Below the pieces are notes generated by a model. That model was not told the DNA's origin, did no database searches, and worked only from the letters and a program-made list of their open reading frames with translations. The position numbers and the translations under genes were made by a program. DNA of 64,000 bases from Phaseolus vulgaris (Eukaryota; Streptophyta; Magnoliopsida; Fabales; Fabaceae), in contig NC_023753.2 of assembly GCF_000499845.2 (NCBI RefSeq), forward strand, positions 18,500,087 to 18,564,086. Reading direction: 5' to 3'. This document shows positions 11,057-19,927 of this stretch, in pieces. How positions within the stretch are numbered: position 1 is the stretch's first letter; each line of letters begins with the position of its first letter.

Positions 11057-12242
11057 TCACTTGTTATAGTGGTAGAGCTCGGCTAGCTTCTCCTGAACTC
11101 CTTCAATTTGGTCATCCAAGTGTTGAAACCTGGCTTGAGTCATTTCATAGTATTCTTTTTGGTCGTATGTGAGTGTATCCAGTCTGCTTAGAACTTGCCT
11201 TTTGAACATGGATAGAGGTTCATCTCTATGCACAGGTTCCTGATATGCAACCAATGCATTTTGGCTTGTAGCAGCAACATCCTCACTTACAAAAGAGTGA
11301 ACTGGTGACTCATCCATGTGCTGCACACCATCAACATTTTCTTCTTCTTCATCTCCTGGATTAGCTGCTTGATTCTCAGCTCTATTTGCAACATTCCTTC
11401 GACAGATCCAGCTGTCTTCCTCCTTTTGGAACCCCATTTTCAAGAGAGTGGAGTTGTCTATTTCACTTGCTGCCTTAATGGTGTCATTTCTCTCATTTGC
11501 AGTATCAACTTCAAAATAGTCAATTAGTTTTGATACAAAAATTGCATATGGAAAGCGATAATCGGGAAGCCTTGTGGATTTGAGCATATGCTCTACCATT
11601 GTACTTACCCAATTTACCTTGAGTTGATTCATTATACAGTATAGCATAATCAAATCCTCTTCATGAAGAGTAGCATGATTGCTTCCTCTAGGAGTAAGTT
11701 GCCAAGCAATTATGTAGGCTAGGAGTCTTGGAATTAAGGTCAGATTACCAGCATGAAATCTAGCTACTGGTTCAGTAGGATTTCTAACACAGCTCTTATA
11801 AAACTGCATCTTGTTGAATCCTTGAATTCCAGCAGTATTCCCTTTGCTAACTTTCATTCCTGCATACTTGATTCCTCCCACATTGCTCCATATTTCCCTT
11901 GTAATTTTCAGCTTCACTCCTTTCACATGGGAAACAAGGTTCTTGCCATCTTGAATGAGGTTGCTGTAGAACACCTTCACTAGGTCTGGATAGACATTTC
12001 CAGTCATTTCCAAGAAGCTTTTCAGTTTTTGATGCTTGAGCAGAGTTTTTGCTTCAGTCAGATTTTCTTCTCGCAACCATGAGAATTCCAGCACTTTGGG
12101 CACATTGACTTGCTTTTTGCTTGTCTCATGTATGAACCTTGTCATAGCTTCAGAATCTCCAGCAAACCAATTTTCCAAAATGCCTTAGCTGCTGTTAGGT
12201 TGCTCTTTGAGTTTGTTCTTTCTGTGTGATGAGGATGCCATG
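11057..12242 (-). pseudogene. Envelope-position ORF of Copia 1 (plant transposon / envelope-like family)
   Basis: An open frame of 373 residues runs from 12178. The homologous start is probably the ATG at 12240-12242 (M-A-S-S-S, shared with Copia 2), but an in-frame TAA near 12187 separates the two. Landmarks are YPDLVKVFYSNL (about 63-74), HVKGVKLKI, a helical segment with LLAYIIAWQLTPRG, then LYCIMNQLKVN and FPYAIFVSKLIDYF. The C-terminus is a predicted coiled coil (MFKRQVLSRLDTLTY onward, ending in LAELYHYNK). I see no signal peptide and no convincing membrane segment, so an envelope role is not supported by the sequence. The pattern matches the ORF at 58054-59291 in the Athila-like element. 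Its position after RNase H is that of SIRE1's envelope-like ORF. Function unknown. Confidence 0.72.
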
Positions 12243-12773
12243 CTTTATCTTTTGTTACCTGCACCTGTTTATCAAAGGACAATCCCAGCTAGAGAGAGAA
12301 TCAATAACAATTCATGTTCAAGGAAAATAGAAATTAATGCTGTAAATGTTTTGAACCTGGACAGCTTGTAGTAGGAATGAGAGAGTGTGAAAAACAATTG
12401 ATTAATACCAGATTTATTTAGGGCTTAAATCAGATTTCAAAAAATCACAAGCTTTAAAAGAAATCAATTCAATCAGATCTTCTACAGATTTTATTCTTGT
12501 GTGGTACAGCAGGTGCAGGTGTTGATTGACACAAGAATATATTGGAACTAGATTTCAGTTTAGCAAATCAAATTTGTTGCACCTACAAGATATCCAATCA
12601 GTTAGAATATCCACATATGATTGTCATAGACCTGCTGGATAATAATCGTAAAAGCAGTCAAAGATCAAGGAGAGAGAGAGAGAGAAAAGTAAATGTTTCT
12701 CTTTCCTAGTCACAGCTGTGATTCTGAAACAGAGAGAGAACACGTTAAAATATAAAATAACATATTGAAATTT
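12243..12773 (-). other. Spacer between RNase H and third ORF, Copia 1
   Basis: About 530 bp without a coding signature. It contains a GAGAGAGAGA microsatellite (about 12671-12684) and two GGTGCAGGT-like words. It corresponds to the spacer at 51842-52243 in Copia 2. A leader or splice signal for the third ORF would be expected here, but none is clear. Confidence 0.4.
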
Positions 12774-14333
12774 TTACTGCAGAGGACAATTTAAGCTAAT
12801 GATGCCCAATTCATTTAGAAGAAAATAAAACCTATCTTTAGCAAGAGGTTTAGTAAAACGATCTGCCAATTGAAATTCAGTCTCAATGAATTTGATATCA
12901 CAAGTTCCATTAGCTATATGTTCTCTTAGAAAGTGATGTCTAATTTCAATATGTTTAGTTCTTGAATGCATGAAAGGATTCTTAGATAGATTTATAGCAC
13001 TAGTGTTATCACAATTTATAGGTATCTTGCTTAATAGAATCCCAAAGTCACTTAGCTGCTGCCTTAGCCATAAGGTTTGAGCACAACAACTTCCAGCAGC
13101 TATGTATTTTGCCTCTGCTGTAGTGAGAGCAACACAAGCCTGTTTCTTGCAATGCCAAGAGATTAGACTTGATCCAAGCATGTGACAAGTCCCACTTGTG
13201 CTTTTCCTATCAACCTTGCAACCTGCAAAGTCAGAATCTGAAAAACCAGTTAAGTTTAAAGATACATTGTTAGGATACCATAATCCAGCATCCTTAGACC
13301 CTTGCAAGTATTTCAGAATTCTCTTTGTTGCATTGTAGTGTGATTCCTTTGGATCAGATTGATATCTAGCACATAAGCACACAACAAACATAATGTCAGG
13401 CCTGCTAACAGTTAAGTATAACAAAGAACCAATTAAACCCCTGTACTTAGATTGATCCACTAATTTTCCTGCACAATCTTGTTCCAATTGGAAGCTTGTT
13501 GAAATAGGAGTGCTGATTGCTTTGCATTGATCCATATCAAATCTCTTAAGCAGCTCCTTGCAGTACTTTACTTGACTTATGAAAATTCCATCCTTGAGTT
13601 GTTTCACTTGTAGTCCAAGGAAGAAATTCATTTCTCCTAACATTGACATCTCAAACTCACTCTTCATTGTTTTTACAAAGTCTTCACACATCTCTTCATT
13701 TGTGGATCCAAGAATAATATCATCCACATAGACTTGCACAAGTATAATGTCTTCTCTTTTCTTCTTTATGTACAGAGTTTTATCAGAATTGCCATGGTTA
13801 TATCCTTGAGAGAGCAGAAACACACTTAGCCTCTCATACCATTGCCTAGGTACCTGCTTCAATCCATATAAAGCCTTCTTGAGCATGTACACATCCTCTG
13901 GATATTTATGATCTTCGAACCCTGGAGGCTGAGATATAAACACCTCTTCATTAATGTAACCATTTAAGAATGCACTCTTGACATCCATTTGAAATAGCTT
14001 GAAACCTTGTGTGCTGGAAAATGCTAAGAGTAATCTGACAGCTTCAAGACGTGCTACTGGTGCATAGGTTTCACCAAAATCAATTCCCTCTTCTTGGTTA
14101 TAGCCTTTAGCAACCAACCTTGCTTTATTTCTAGTGATAGCCCCATGTTCATCCATCTTGTTCCTGTACACCCATTTAGTTCCTATGATATTCATCTCAT
14201 GTCTTCTTGGAACCAAAGTCCACACTTCATTGTATTCAAACTGGTTCAGTTCTTCCTGCATCGCTGTTATCCAATTGCTGTCTTGTAGTGCTTCTTTCAG
14301 ACTTTTAGGCTCGATATGTGAAACAAACGCCAC
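12774..14333 (-). CDS. Reverse transcriptase-RNase H of Copia 1 (C-terminal pol)
   Basis: A 519-residue open frame holding the Copia RT (RVT_2) and RNase H. RT landmarks in order are WTLVPRR near 37, [17 protein letters not shown], the catalytic-region [27 protein letters not shown] and the active site VQVYVDDI. RNase H landmarks are SDSDFAGCKVDRKSTSG, TTAEAKYIAA, INCDNTSAI and HIEIRHHFLRE, all with the acidic residues in place. It ends with TAA at the 12774 edge. The first codon is GTG and is not a true start: the frame comes from upstream pol, and 14334-14465 encodes the linker ([12 protein letters not shown]) with a frameshift. This half of pol looks intact. Confidence 0.9.
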   Translation of the reverse strand: MAFVSHIEPKSLKEALQDSNWITAMQEELNQFEYNEVWTLVPRRHEMNIIGTKWVYRNKMDEHGAITRNKARLVAKGYNQEEGIDFGETYAPVARLEAVRLLLAFSSTQGFKLFQMDVKSAFLNGYINEEVFISQPPGFEDHKYPEDVYMLKKALYGLKQVPRQWYERLSVFLLSQGYNHGNSDKTLYIKKKREDIILVQVYVDDIILGSTNEEMCEDFVKTMKSEFEMSMLGEMNFFLGLQVKQLKDGIFISQVKYCKELLKRFDMDQCKAISTPISTSFQLEQDCAGKLVDQSKYRGLIGSLLYLTVSRPDIMFVVCLCARYQSDPKESHYNATKRILKYLQGSKDAGLWYPNNVSLNLTGFSDSDFAGCKVDRKSTSGTCHMLGSSLISWHCKKQACVALTTAEAKYIAAGSCCAQTLWLRQQLSDFGILLSKIPINCDNTSAINLSKNPFMHSRTKHIEIRHHFLREHIANGTCDIKFIETEFQLADRFTKPLAKDRFYFLLNELGIISLNCPLQ

Positions 14334-14470
14334 TGTTATGCATAAATTATTATGTGAATTCCTTGTTGAGACTCCTTTCTCAATTTTACCAATTACATTG
14401 TCAAGTGTGAGATCCCTTGGAGTCTTCCTTCTTTAGGAAGTCCTGCATTCATAGTAGATTCTTTGAGAAC

Positions 14471-15247
14471 TGATCCTGCCTGTTGACTAGAACGCTGGAA
14501 ACTGCCTCGTCAAAGGATCGACGTGTGCACCGCTTCACACCTCCGTTCCTCTTCGAGATCCACCTCAAGAACCTGCAAAGAAACACAGCGGCGCCGCTGC
14601 GGCCGATCGCACTCCAACGCCCAAGTCAGTGACCGAATCACCAAATACTAAGAGAACAAGAACCGTGCAAATCCTCTCTCACAGTCAGCTCTATAACTCT
14701 GAACGTGCGTACCTTAGAAAGTTCGTTGAGAACTCTTATATACCTGGTTACTTTCTCTCTCCTGGCAGTTACAGACTTGGACACGTGGCTCGTATCCAAC
14801 TGTACACGTGCCATCATCTGGAGCCTCCTTGACTTGGGCGCTGCTTCTACTCTTGTTTTACTAAGTTACCTATGCATGGTACTGCCCAGTACATAGCCAA
14901 CTTGGGAGTGCGATCTCTACTGGAACTGGCGAGTTAGGGTGCCTTCGTACACCTTCCCTGTGGTCTCGCTGGCCGCCTTCATAATCTGCTTCTCCTTCAT
15001 CTTCGGTGATGTGCTTTTTCTGGCGATCTCCAATCGCTTGGTCGCCTGAGTTTACATCTGGCGACTTCATCTTTAACCCGGTGATCACCTATTCTGGTAC
15101 GCTGGAGATCGGAACACACCAACTTAATTAACTGGCGACTTCACGAGCCCCCCGACTTCCTTCCCTTCTGCTAACCTGGCGCCTTGCCAACACGCCTATA
15201 CTGTAGCGGGATGCCACGTCATCTCTCCCGACTACCAGGGCGGTACA
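14471..15247 (-). repeat. 3' LTR of Tat element
   Basis: A 777-bp LTR with plus-strand ends TGATCCTGCC and GGGCGGTACA. Compared with 26780-27565 it lacks a stretch of about 20 bases beside TATAACTC and carries about 10 extra bases (GTCAGTGACC area). Substitutions are roughly 1 percent, so the insertion is fairly young. Plus-strand peptide frames inside it are not genes. Confidence 0.92.
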
Positions 15248-15783
15248 CAAGCCCCCCAGTCTCAAGCGAAGACTTGTCTAGCGAAAAGACTGAAAGAGTC
15301 ACGTCAACACCGATCTACGTGGCACTAACGCAGAATTTCAAGCGGTTGTACTTTCTGCTGCTCTGACGCTCCACCAAACCCCTCGTTCATCACTCGACAC
15401 GTGGCTTCATCAACGGTTACCTTCAGTTATCGTTTGCGCTTCCCAAACCCATTTTCGAAAAAACTCTTAAACCCATTTTCACTCAATACTGTTCCATCAC
15501 TTTCCCTCGCATTCACGAACGCTCTAACCTTCTTCTGCAAAAAACTCTCAGCGCTCTCCAACATTCTGAATCACCATCAACCTTCATCGTCTTCCTGATC
15601 ATCAAAAGGTACCTACTTTCCTTCTTCTGCTGGTTTTTCTTGCATTTTAACCGATTCGCATCATCCTGTAACTGCCTGGTGCATACGCTGTGGGTTGCTT
15701 TTTTCATTTCTCCTTCTATGTAACTTAAGGCTTCGTCAATCATCGCAACGAACCTATGTTCGTTCGTCTTTCACCTTCCTTCC
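15248..15783. promoter_or_regulatory. Polypurine tract and upstream region of the antisense ORF
   Basis: Next to the LTR the minus strand reads GACTGGGGGGCTTG (plus 15248-15261), the polypurine tract of the Tat element. The remaining roughly 500 bp precede the plus-strand antisense gene and should hold its promoter; I see no convincing TATA box. Short plus- and minus-strand frames here have no protein signature. Confidence 0.55.
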
Positions 15784-16792
15784 ATGATCGAGTCAGCCTT
15801 TGTAACCCCTGATCATTTTTCCTTTTCTTCTTCCTTTGCAGCTGCAACAATGACTCGCACAAAGATCACCCCGAATCCTCCCCCTTCATCAAGAAACCCC
15901 CCTTCTCAAGCACACGACCCACCACGAGTTCGTGGCGCTTCATCTTCCCAGGCTGAGAGGCTTGCGTCTTCCCGCCCTAACCTGGCCCAGGCGACTCCAC
16001 CTATCGCCGGAGGAGCCCCCGTTCCCTTGCCAGACTTCAAAACCTTGTATCCCTGGGCCAACTCGATCCTTCTGAGGGAGACATCTTCCGTGAACACTAC
16101 GGGAGCAGTTTTGCGGCTGACTAAGGGGGATGAGCTTCATCAACCATTTCATAAGGAGCACGACGAAAAGATGATAGTGCTGCCTTGCCCCCCCGATCTG
16201 CCTGTTTGTGCTGATGACAAAGTGAGCGCCGACGGGCCCTTCTGCTTCGTCTACACGACCTTATTCAAGAAGGTGAAGCTCAAGTTCCCTTTCACCCGAT
16301 TCGAGAGGGAACTCCTTACCGAGCTCAACATTGCCACCGCCCAGCTTCACCCCAACAGCTGGGCGTTTGTTCGAGCTTTCCAAGTTATGTGCGACCACCT
16401 GGGGCTGCCCGCATCCGTGGATGTATTCCTATTTCTCTTCGAAGCCAAGCACCCAGGAGACCGCCTGTGGGTTAGTTTGAACGCGATTGCTGGGAGGTCC
16501 ATCTTTGCTATCTTCCAGCAATCTTATAAAGATTGGAAAGGGAAATTCGTCCAAGTGCGCCCTAACGACAAGGACGCCTCCCTACTCGACGGCTTCCCTT
16601 TGTACTGGGTGGACAAAGGGAAGAAAGAGTCCAAGAGCTGCTTCAGGAGACCCAGAAGTCCTGACAGCATGGGAGCGTTGGACCGAGATCTCTGCCTTTT
16701 CTGGAAAAGGGTCGCGGATGCCAACATCACCTTCCTTACCACCACCCTGATCTGCTTCGAATTCTACAAGGACCAACTCGAAATTCGAATAG
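15784..16792 (+). CDS. Antisense ORF of Tat element, exon 1 (putative gypsy-type transposon domain)
   Basis: Open frame on the strand opposite to gag-pol. Possible starts are the ATG at 15784 and a better-placed one at 15850. After a Pro/Ser-rich N-terminus comes the domain known from plant Tat elements as putative gypsy-type transposon (Pfam Transposase_28-like). Landmarks are KLKFPFTRFERELL, HPNSWAFVRAFQVMCDHLG and VFLFLFEAKHPGDRLWVSL. The frame stops at TAG 16795-16797 if unspliced, but a donor (AATAG|GTTAGA) lies at 16792/16793, and the acceptor at 16969/16970 keeps the frame. Despite its Pfam name it is not a known transposase. Aligned antisense ORFs occur in several Tat families and their function is unknown. 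No internal stop is seen, although gag in the same element has one. Confidence 0.8.
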
Positions 16793-16969
16793 GTTAGAAC
16801 ATTCACTATTGTTTTAATACTGCTGCTATTTGACTGTTTCTGGGCGTCTTGTGCGTTATGCGCAAGACTTTGGTTTTATTCTTCCTGCACCGATTATCCG
16901 CTATGCTGCATATTGCCTTGTGCACTTATTTTCTCCTTGAGTTAACCCATGCATTTTCATTTCATGCAG
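16793..16969 (+). other. Predicted intron of the antisense ORF
   Basis: A 177-bp T-rich segment with a GT donor (GGTTAGAA), a pyrimidine-rich 3' part and the acceptor TTTCATGCAG. Splicing joins phase 1 to phase 1: the last exon-1 base is the first base of a codon completed by the first two exon-2 bases. The continuous frame upstream of the acceptor from 16849 has no similarity to the family and is likely intronic. Confidence 0.75.
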
Positions 16970-18477
16970 ATAACATGTTGGGCAAAGGTATGCTTGCTGA
17001 ACTGAGGGCGCTCGCCCGAACCCACGGGTTGGCGGCGGGTTCTCAAACGGTGCCCAACTCGGTGGTGGAGACAGCCATCGTCCACGGGCGATCGCCACCT
17101 AAGGAACCTGCCCAACGCAAGAAACTGGTCCTCAAGAGGCCCAAGAGGAAGGCTCCCCAGATAGTCCAAGAGGATGAGGAAGAAGATGACGAGGTCACTG
17201 AGGATGGCCTCGTTACTAAGAGGAAGAGGGTGGCACCTTCTTCACCACCTGCACCACCCCCTCTTCCCTCGTCAACGCCACCATCCACACCTGCTCCTCG
17301 TCCATCATCGCCACCCCCACAAGTTTCACCAGTCCAAGTTATCCCGCTAGCCACTGCGCTGCCTGCGGTTGAGGCCCAAGAGCCAAACTTCATGGAAGAC
17401 CCCCCGAGCGCCTCCACGCCACATGTATCAGCGGGAGGGGGTCCCCCTTCAAATGCCTCAGCCGCAGAGGTTGCTCCAATCGGGGATGAGGTCGCTCATA
17501 CCTCACCGATTCGGATCACCGAATCCCCGATTCCGTCGCCACGCCAACAAGCGCCCACTGAAGAACCTGCTAAGGAAGGTGGCGACGAGAACCCACAACA
17601 GGCCCCCACAGCGCCTCTGGTGCCTCTACAAGCAGCAAACCTCCCCCTTGAGGTCACGAGGATGTGGGAGCCTCTATCTGCTAAGCTAAAGACGATAGCA
17701 GAAGATATCCCAGCCATCATCACCAGAGCTGTGGAAAGCTCTACCAGGAGGCTCCAAGACGACCTCTTCAACCTCAAGACCGAGAACAGCACCATGAGGG
17801 TTGAGGTGGAGAAGTTGTCTTTCAGCTTGACGCTGGCGGAGATTGAACACTCCCGAGTGGAGGACGCCATGAACACCGAGCTCAGGTTGGCGCGCAAAGA
17901 GGCCACCGATCTCCGCCACAAAGTGCAACAGCTTGCTCAAGAAAAGATCGAACTAGAGAGCAAGATTGTGCCTTACCGCGTCAAGGTGGCTGACCTGGAG
18001 GCTCTCATGAAGGCCGACGCCGTCAAGGTGCAAAAACTAGAGAAAAGGTCAGCCGACCGAGAGACCCTCCTTGGGCAGGTGGAAAAGGCAAGGGACGACG
18101 CCATAGCTGATCTTGCCAAAGCCAACGAAGAGAAGGGAAAGGCAGTTGCTGAATTGTCCCAAGTGCAAGCGGAAGCCAAGAAGGTTGCTGAAGACCTCCT
18201 CCAGGCTCAAGAGACCAATGAACAACTCAAGAAACAGGTTGAAGAGCTGGAGCGACAGAATAAGGAGCTGAAAGAGCAAACTGAAGATCTCAAGAAGCGG
18301 ATTGAGGAACTTCAGAAGCAAATTGAAGAACTCAAGCTAAACTCTGCTCAAATTCTGGCCGCTGGATTCGAAGCTGCACGGGAACAATTTGCTTGCTTGT
18401 TCCCCGACCTGGATCTCAGCATGGTGTCGCTGGATAATGAAGTGGTGGATGGAAAAATGGTGCCCGCCGAAGACTGA
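16970..18477 (+). CDS. Antisense ORF of Tat element, exon 2 (proline-rich and coiled-coil)
   Basis: About 502 codons with no stop until TGA at 18475-18477. The N-terminal part has a basic patch (KRPKRKAPQ, then KRKRVAP), a possible nuclear-localisation signal, with an acidic run between. A Pro/Ser/Ala-rich disordered region follows to about 17640. From about 17680 to 18345 it is a long heptad-type coiled coil, ending with repeats such as LKKQVEELERQNKELKEQ. It closes with a short tail. This architecture, conserved domain plus low complexity plus coiled coil, is typical of Tat antisense ORFs. The protein could multimerise, but its role is unknown. Confidence 0.78.
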
Positions 18478-19081
18478 TCAATTTAATTCATCCATCGCTT
18501 TCATACTCTCCTTTGCATTATAACTTGTAATAGACTTTATGCCCTTTTGTATATACGTTTTGAACTGTTATTCACCGTTAATGACAAAGTCTGCGTTTTT
18601 CCTCTTATGACTTCTTTAACTGCTTCAACTTTCCTTGCGTGTTCAATCTCAACGAAATGTCTTAGCAAAACCGTAGGCACGATTTTTGACTTAACTGCTT
18701 CGAACCATTTCAACCTTTAAGCAACAATCACTTTATCGATTCGTAAACTTAAGGCAATTAACCTTATCGTAAAAACATTCCTTAAGCAACAAACTTGACT
18801 CAGCTGCTGGTTTAAACACTGCTTCACCCGATCTGCTCCACCAAAACGGGTCCTTTAACATTCTCGCCATCGTTTGAACTTTTCCTGGTCACCAGAAACT
18901 CTTGGCGATCAGCTTCTCTCTGGCTTCACGCCTTGGCCCTTGCTCTTTGATCTGGGGGTAGAGATGCCTTTCGGATCCTTCTCTGCCTCCTTGTGCTTCA
19001 GAGCGAGAGACCGGGTGGCTAGGCGTTCTCTTCGAACCTACCTTAGCCACCTTCAGAACTTCTTCCACCCTCTACACCGTA
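18478..19081. other. 3' region of Tat element, no gene
   Basis: About 600 bp after the antisense gene. It holds T-rich DNA that could serve as the 3' end of the antisense transcript (TTGTAATAGACTTTATG near 18524). A plus-strand frame at 18874-19086 has no recognisable domain. Nothing else is supported. Confidence 0.45.
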
Positions 19082-19228
19082 CCTGAACTCGTTCGAGACG
19101 AGAAGGATTTTATCTTGCCTGAACTCGCTTATAGGCGAGAAGGTCTTTAACTCGCCTGAACTCGCTCACAGGCGAGAAGGTCTTTTACTCGCCTGAACTC
19201 GCTCACAGGCGAGAAGGTCTTTAAATCG
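19082..19228. repeat. Tandem repeat A, about 37-bp unit, 4 copies
   Basis: Units start at 19082, 19118, 19155 and 19192 (periods 36-37). Each contains CCTGAACTCG, then AGGCGAGAAGGTCTTT. Each unit holds an inverted pair (CTCGCCTG... / ...CAGGCGAG), so the single strand could form short hairpins. It lies in the minus-strand 3' untranslated region of the Tat element. Confidence 0.9.
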
Positions 19229-19418
19229 TGCCTCTACATTGCCCCAGGGGTTACATCTTCTCGCCCCCAGAAACACTGAGGAATTTTACTTGCCTCTACA
19301 TTGCCCCAGGGGTTACATCTTCTCGCCCCCAGAAACACTGAGGACTTTTACTTGCCTCTACATTGCCCCAGGGTGGGGTTACATCTTCTCGCCCCCAGAA
19401 ACACTGAGGACTTTTACT
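19229..19418. repeat. Tandem repeat B, about 62-bp unit, 3 copies
   Basis: Units start at 19229, 19291 and 19353 and read TGCCTCTACATTGCCCCAGG, then TTACATCTTCTCGCCC and AGAAACACTGAGGA. The third unit has a 6-base GTGGGG-type insertion. Units are almost identical, pointing to recent amplification. The block is immediately adjacent to repeat A. Confidence 0.92.
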
Positions 19419-19500
19419 CTTTCTCGCCTGCACTCGCTCGACGGCGAGGAGGTCTTTTACATGCCTCGGGACGCGCGCGGGCGTTGAGGTCTTTTAACTG

Positions 19501-19688
19501 GTGCCTCCGATCGTCGAAAGACGATGAGGACTTAAAAAACTTTAACTGATGCCTCCAATCGCCGAAAAACGATGAGGACTTAAAAACTTTAACTGATGCC
19601 TCCAATCGCCGAAAAACGATGAGGACTTAAAAACTTTAACTGATGCCTCCAATCGCCGAAAAACGATGAGGACTTAAAAACTTTTTAG
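19501..19688. repeat. Tandem repeat C, 47-bp unit, 4 copies
   Basis: The word GCCTCC recurs at 19503, 19551, 19598 and 19645 (periods 48, 47, 47). It is followed by AATCGCCGAAAAACGATGAG and GACTTAAAAACTTTAAC. Copies 2-4 are essentially identical; copy 1 is diverged. Further right, 19689-19927 has a CTCGCC...GTGACAAGG remnant and GTGGCCTCATTAAAAACC, then the end of pol. Confidence 0.92.
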
Positions 19689-19927
19689 AAAGCATGCAAA
19701 ATATCTTTAACTCGCCTTAAATCACGTATAAGTGACAAGGTCTTCTTCAAAACTTTCCTGGAAAACAGCAAGCATGCAATCTGAAAACGCCTTATACTTC
19801 GTAAACTCTTCTTTTATTGGGTGGCCTCATTAAAAACCCTCCTTAGGGAAAAAAGAGTGCCCCTTCAAACTGTTTTATCAGAAACATCGTAAATAACTTT
19901 TGTGTTCGTCTTTACTTACAAAAGTTC

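Noticed and set aside
16901..18321. Minus-strand frames opposite the antisense ORF
   Set aside because: Shadows of the Pro-rich and coiled-coil exon 2; no domain.
19082..19688. CRISPR-like array
   Set aside because: Units are contiguous tandem repeats without unique spacers, in a plant retrotransposon.
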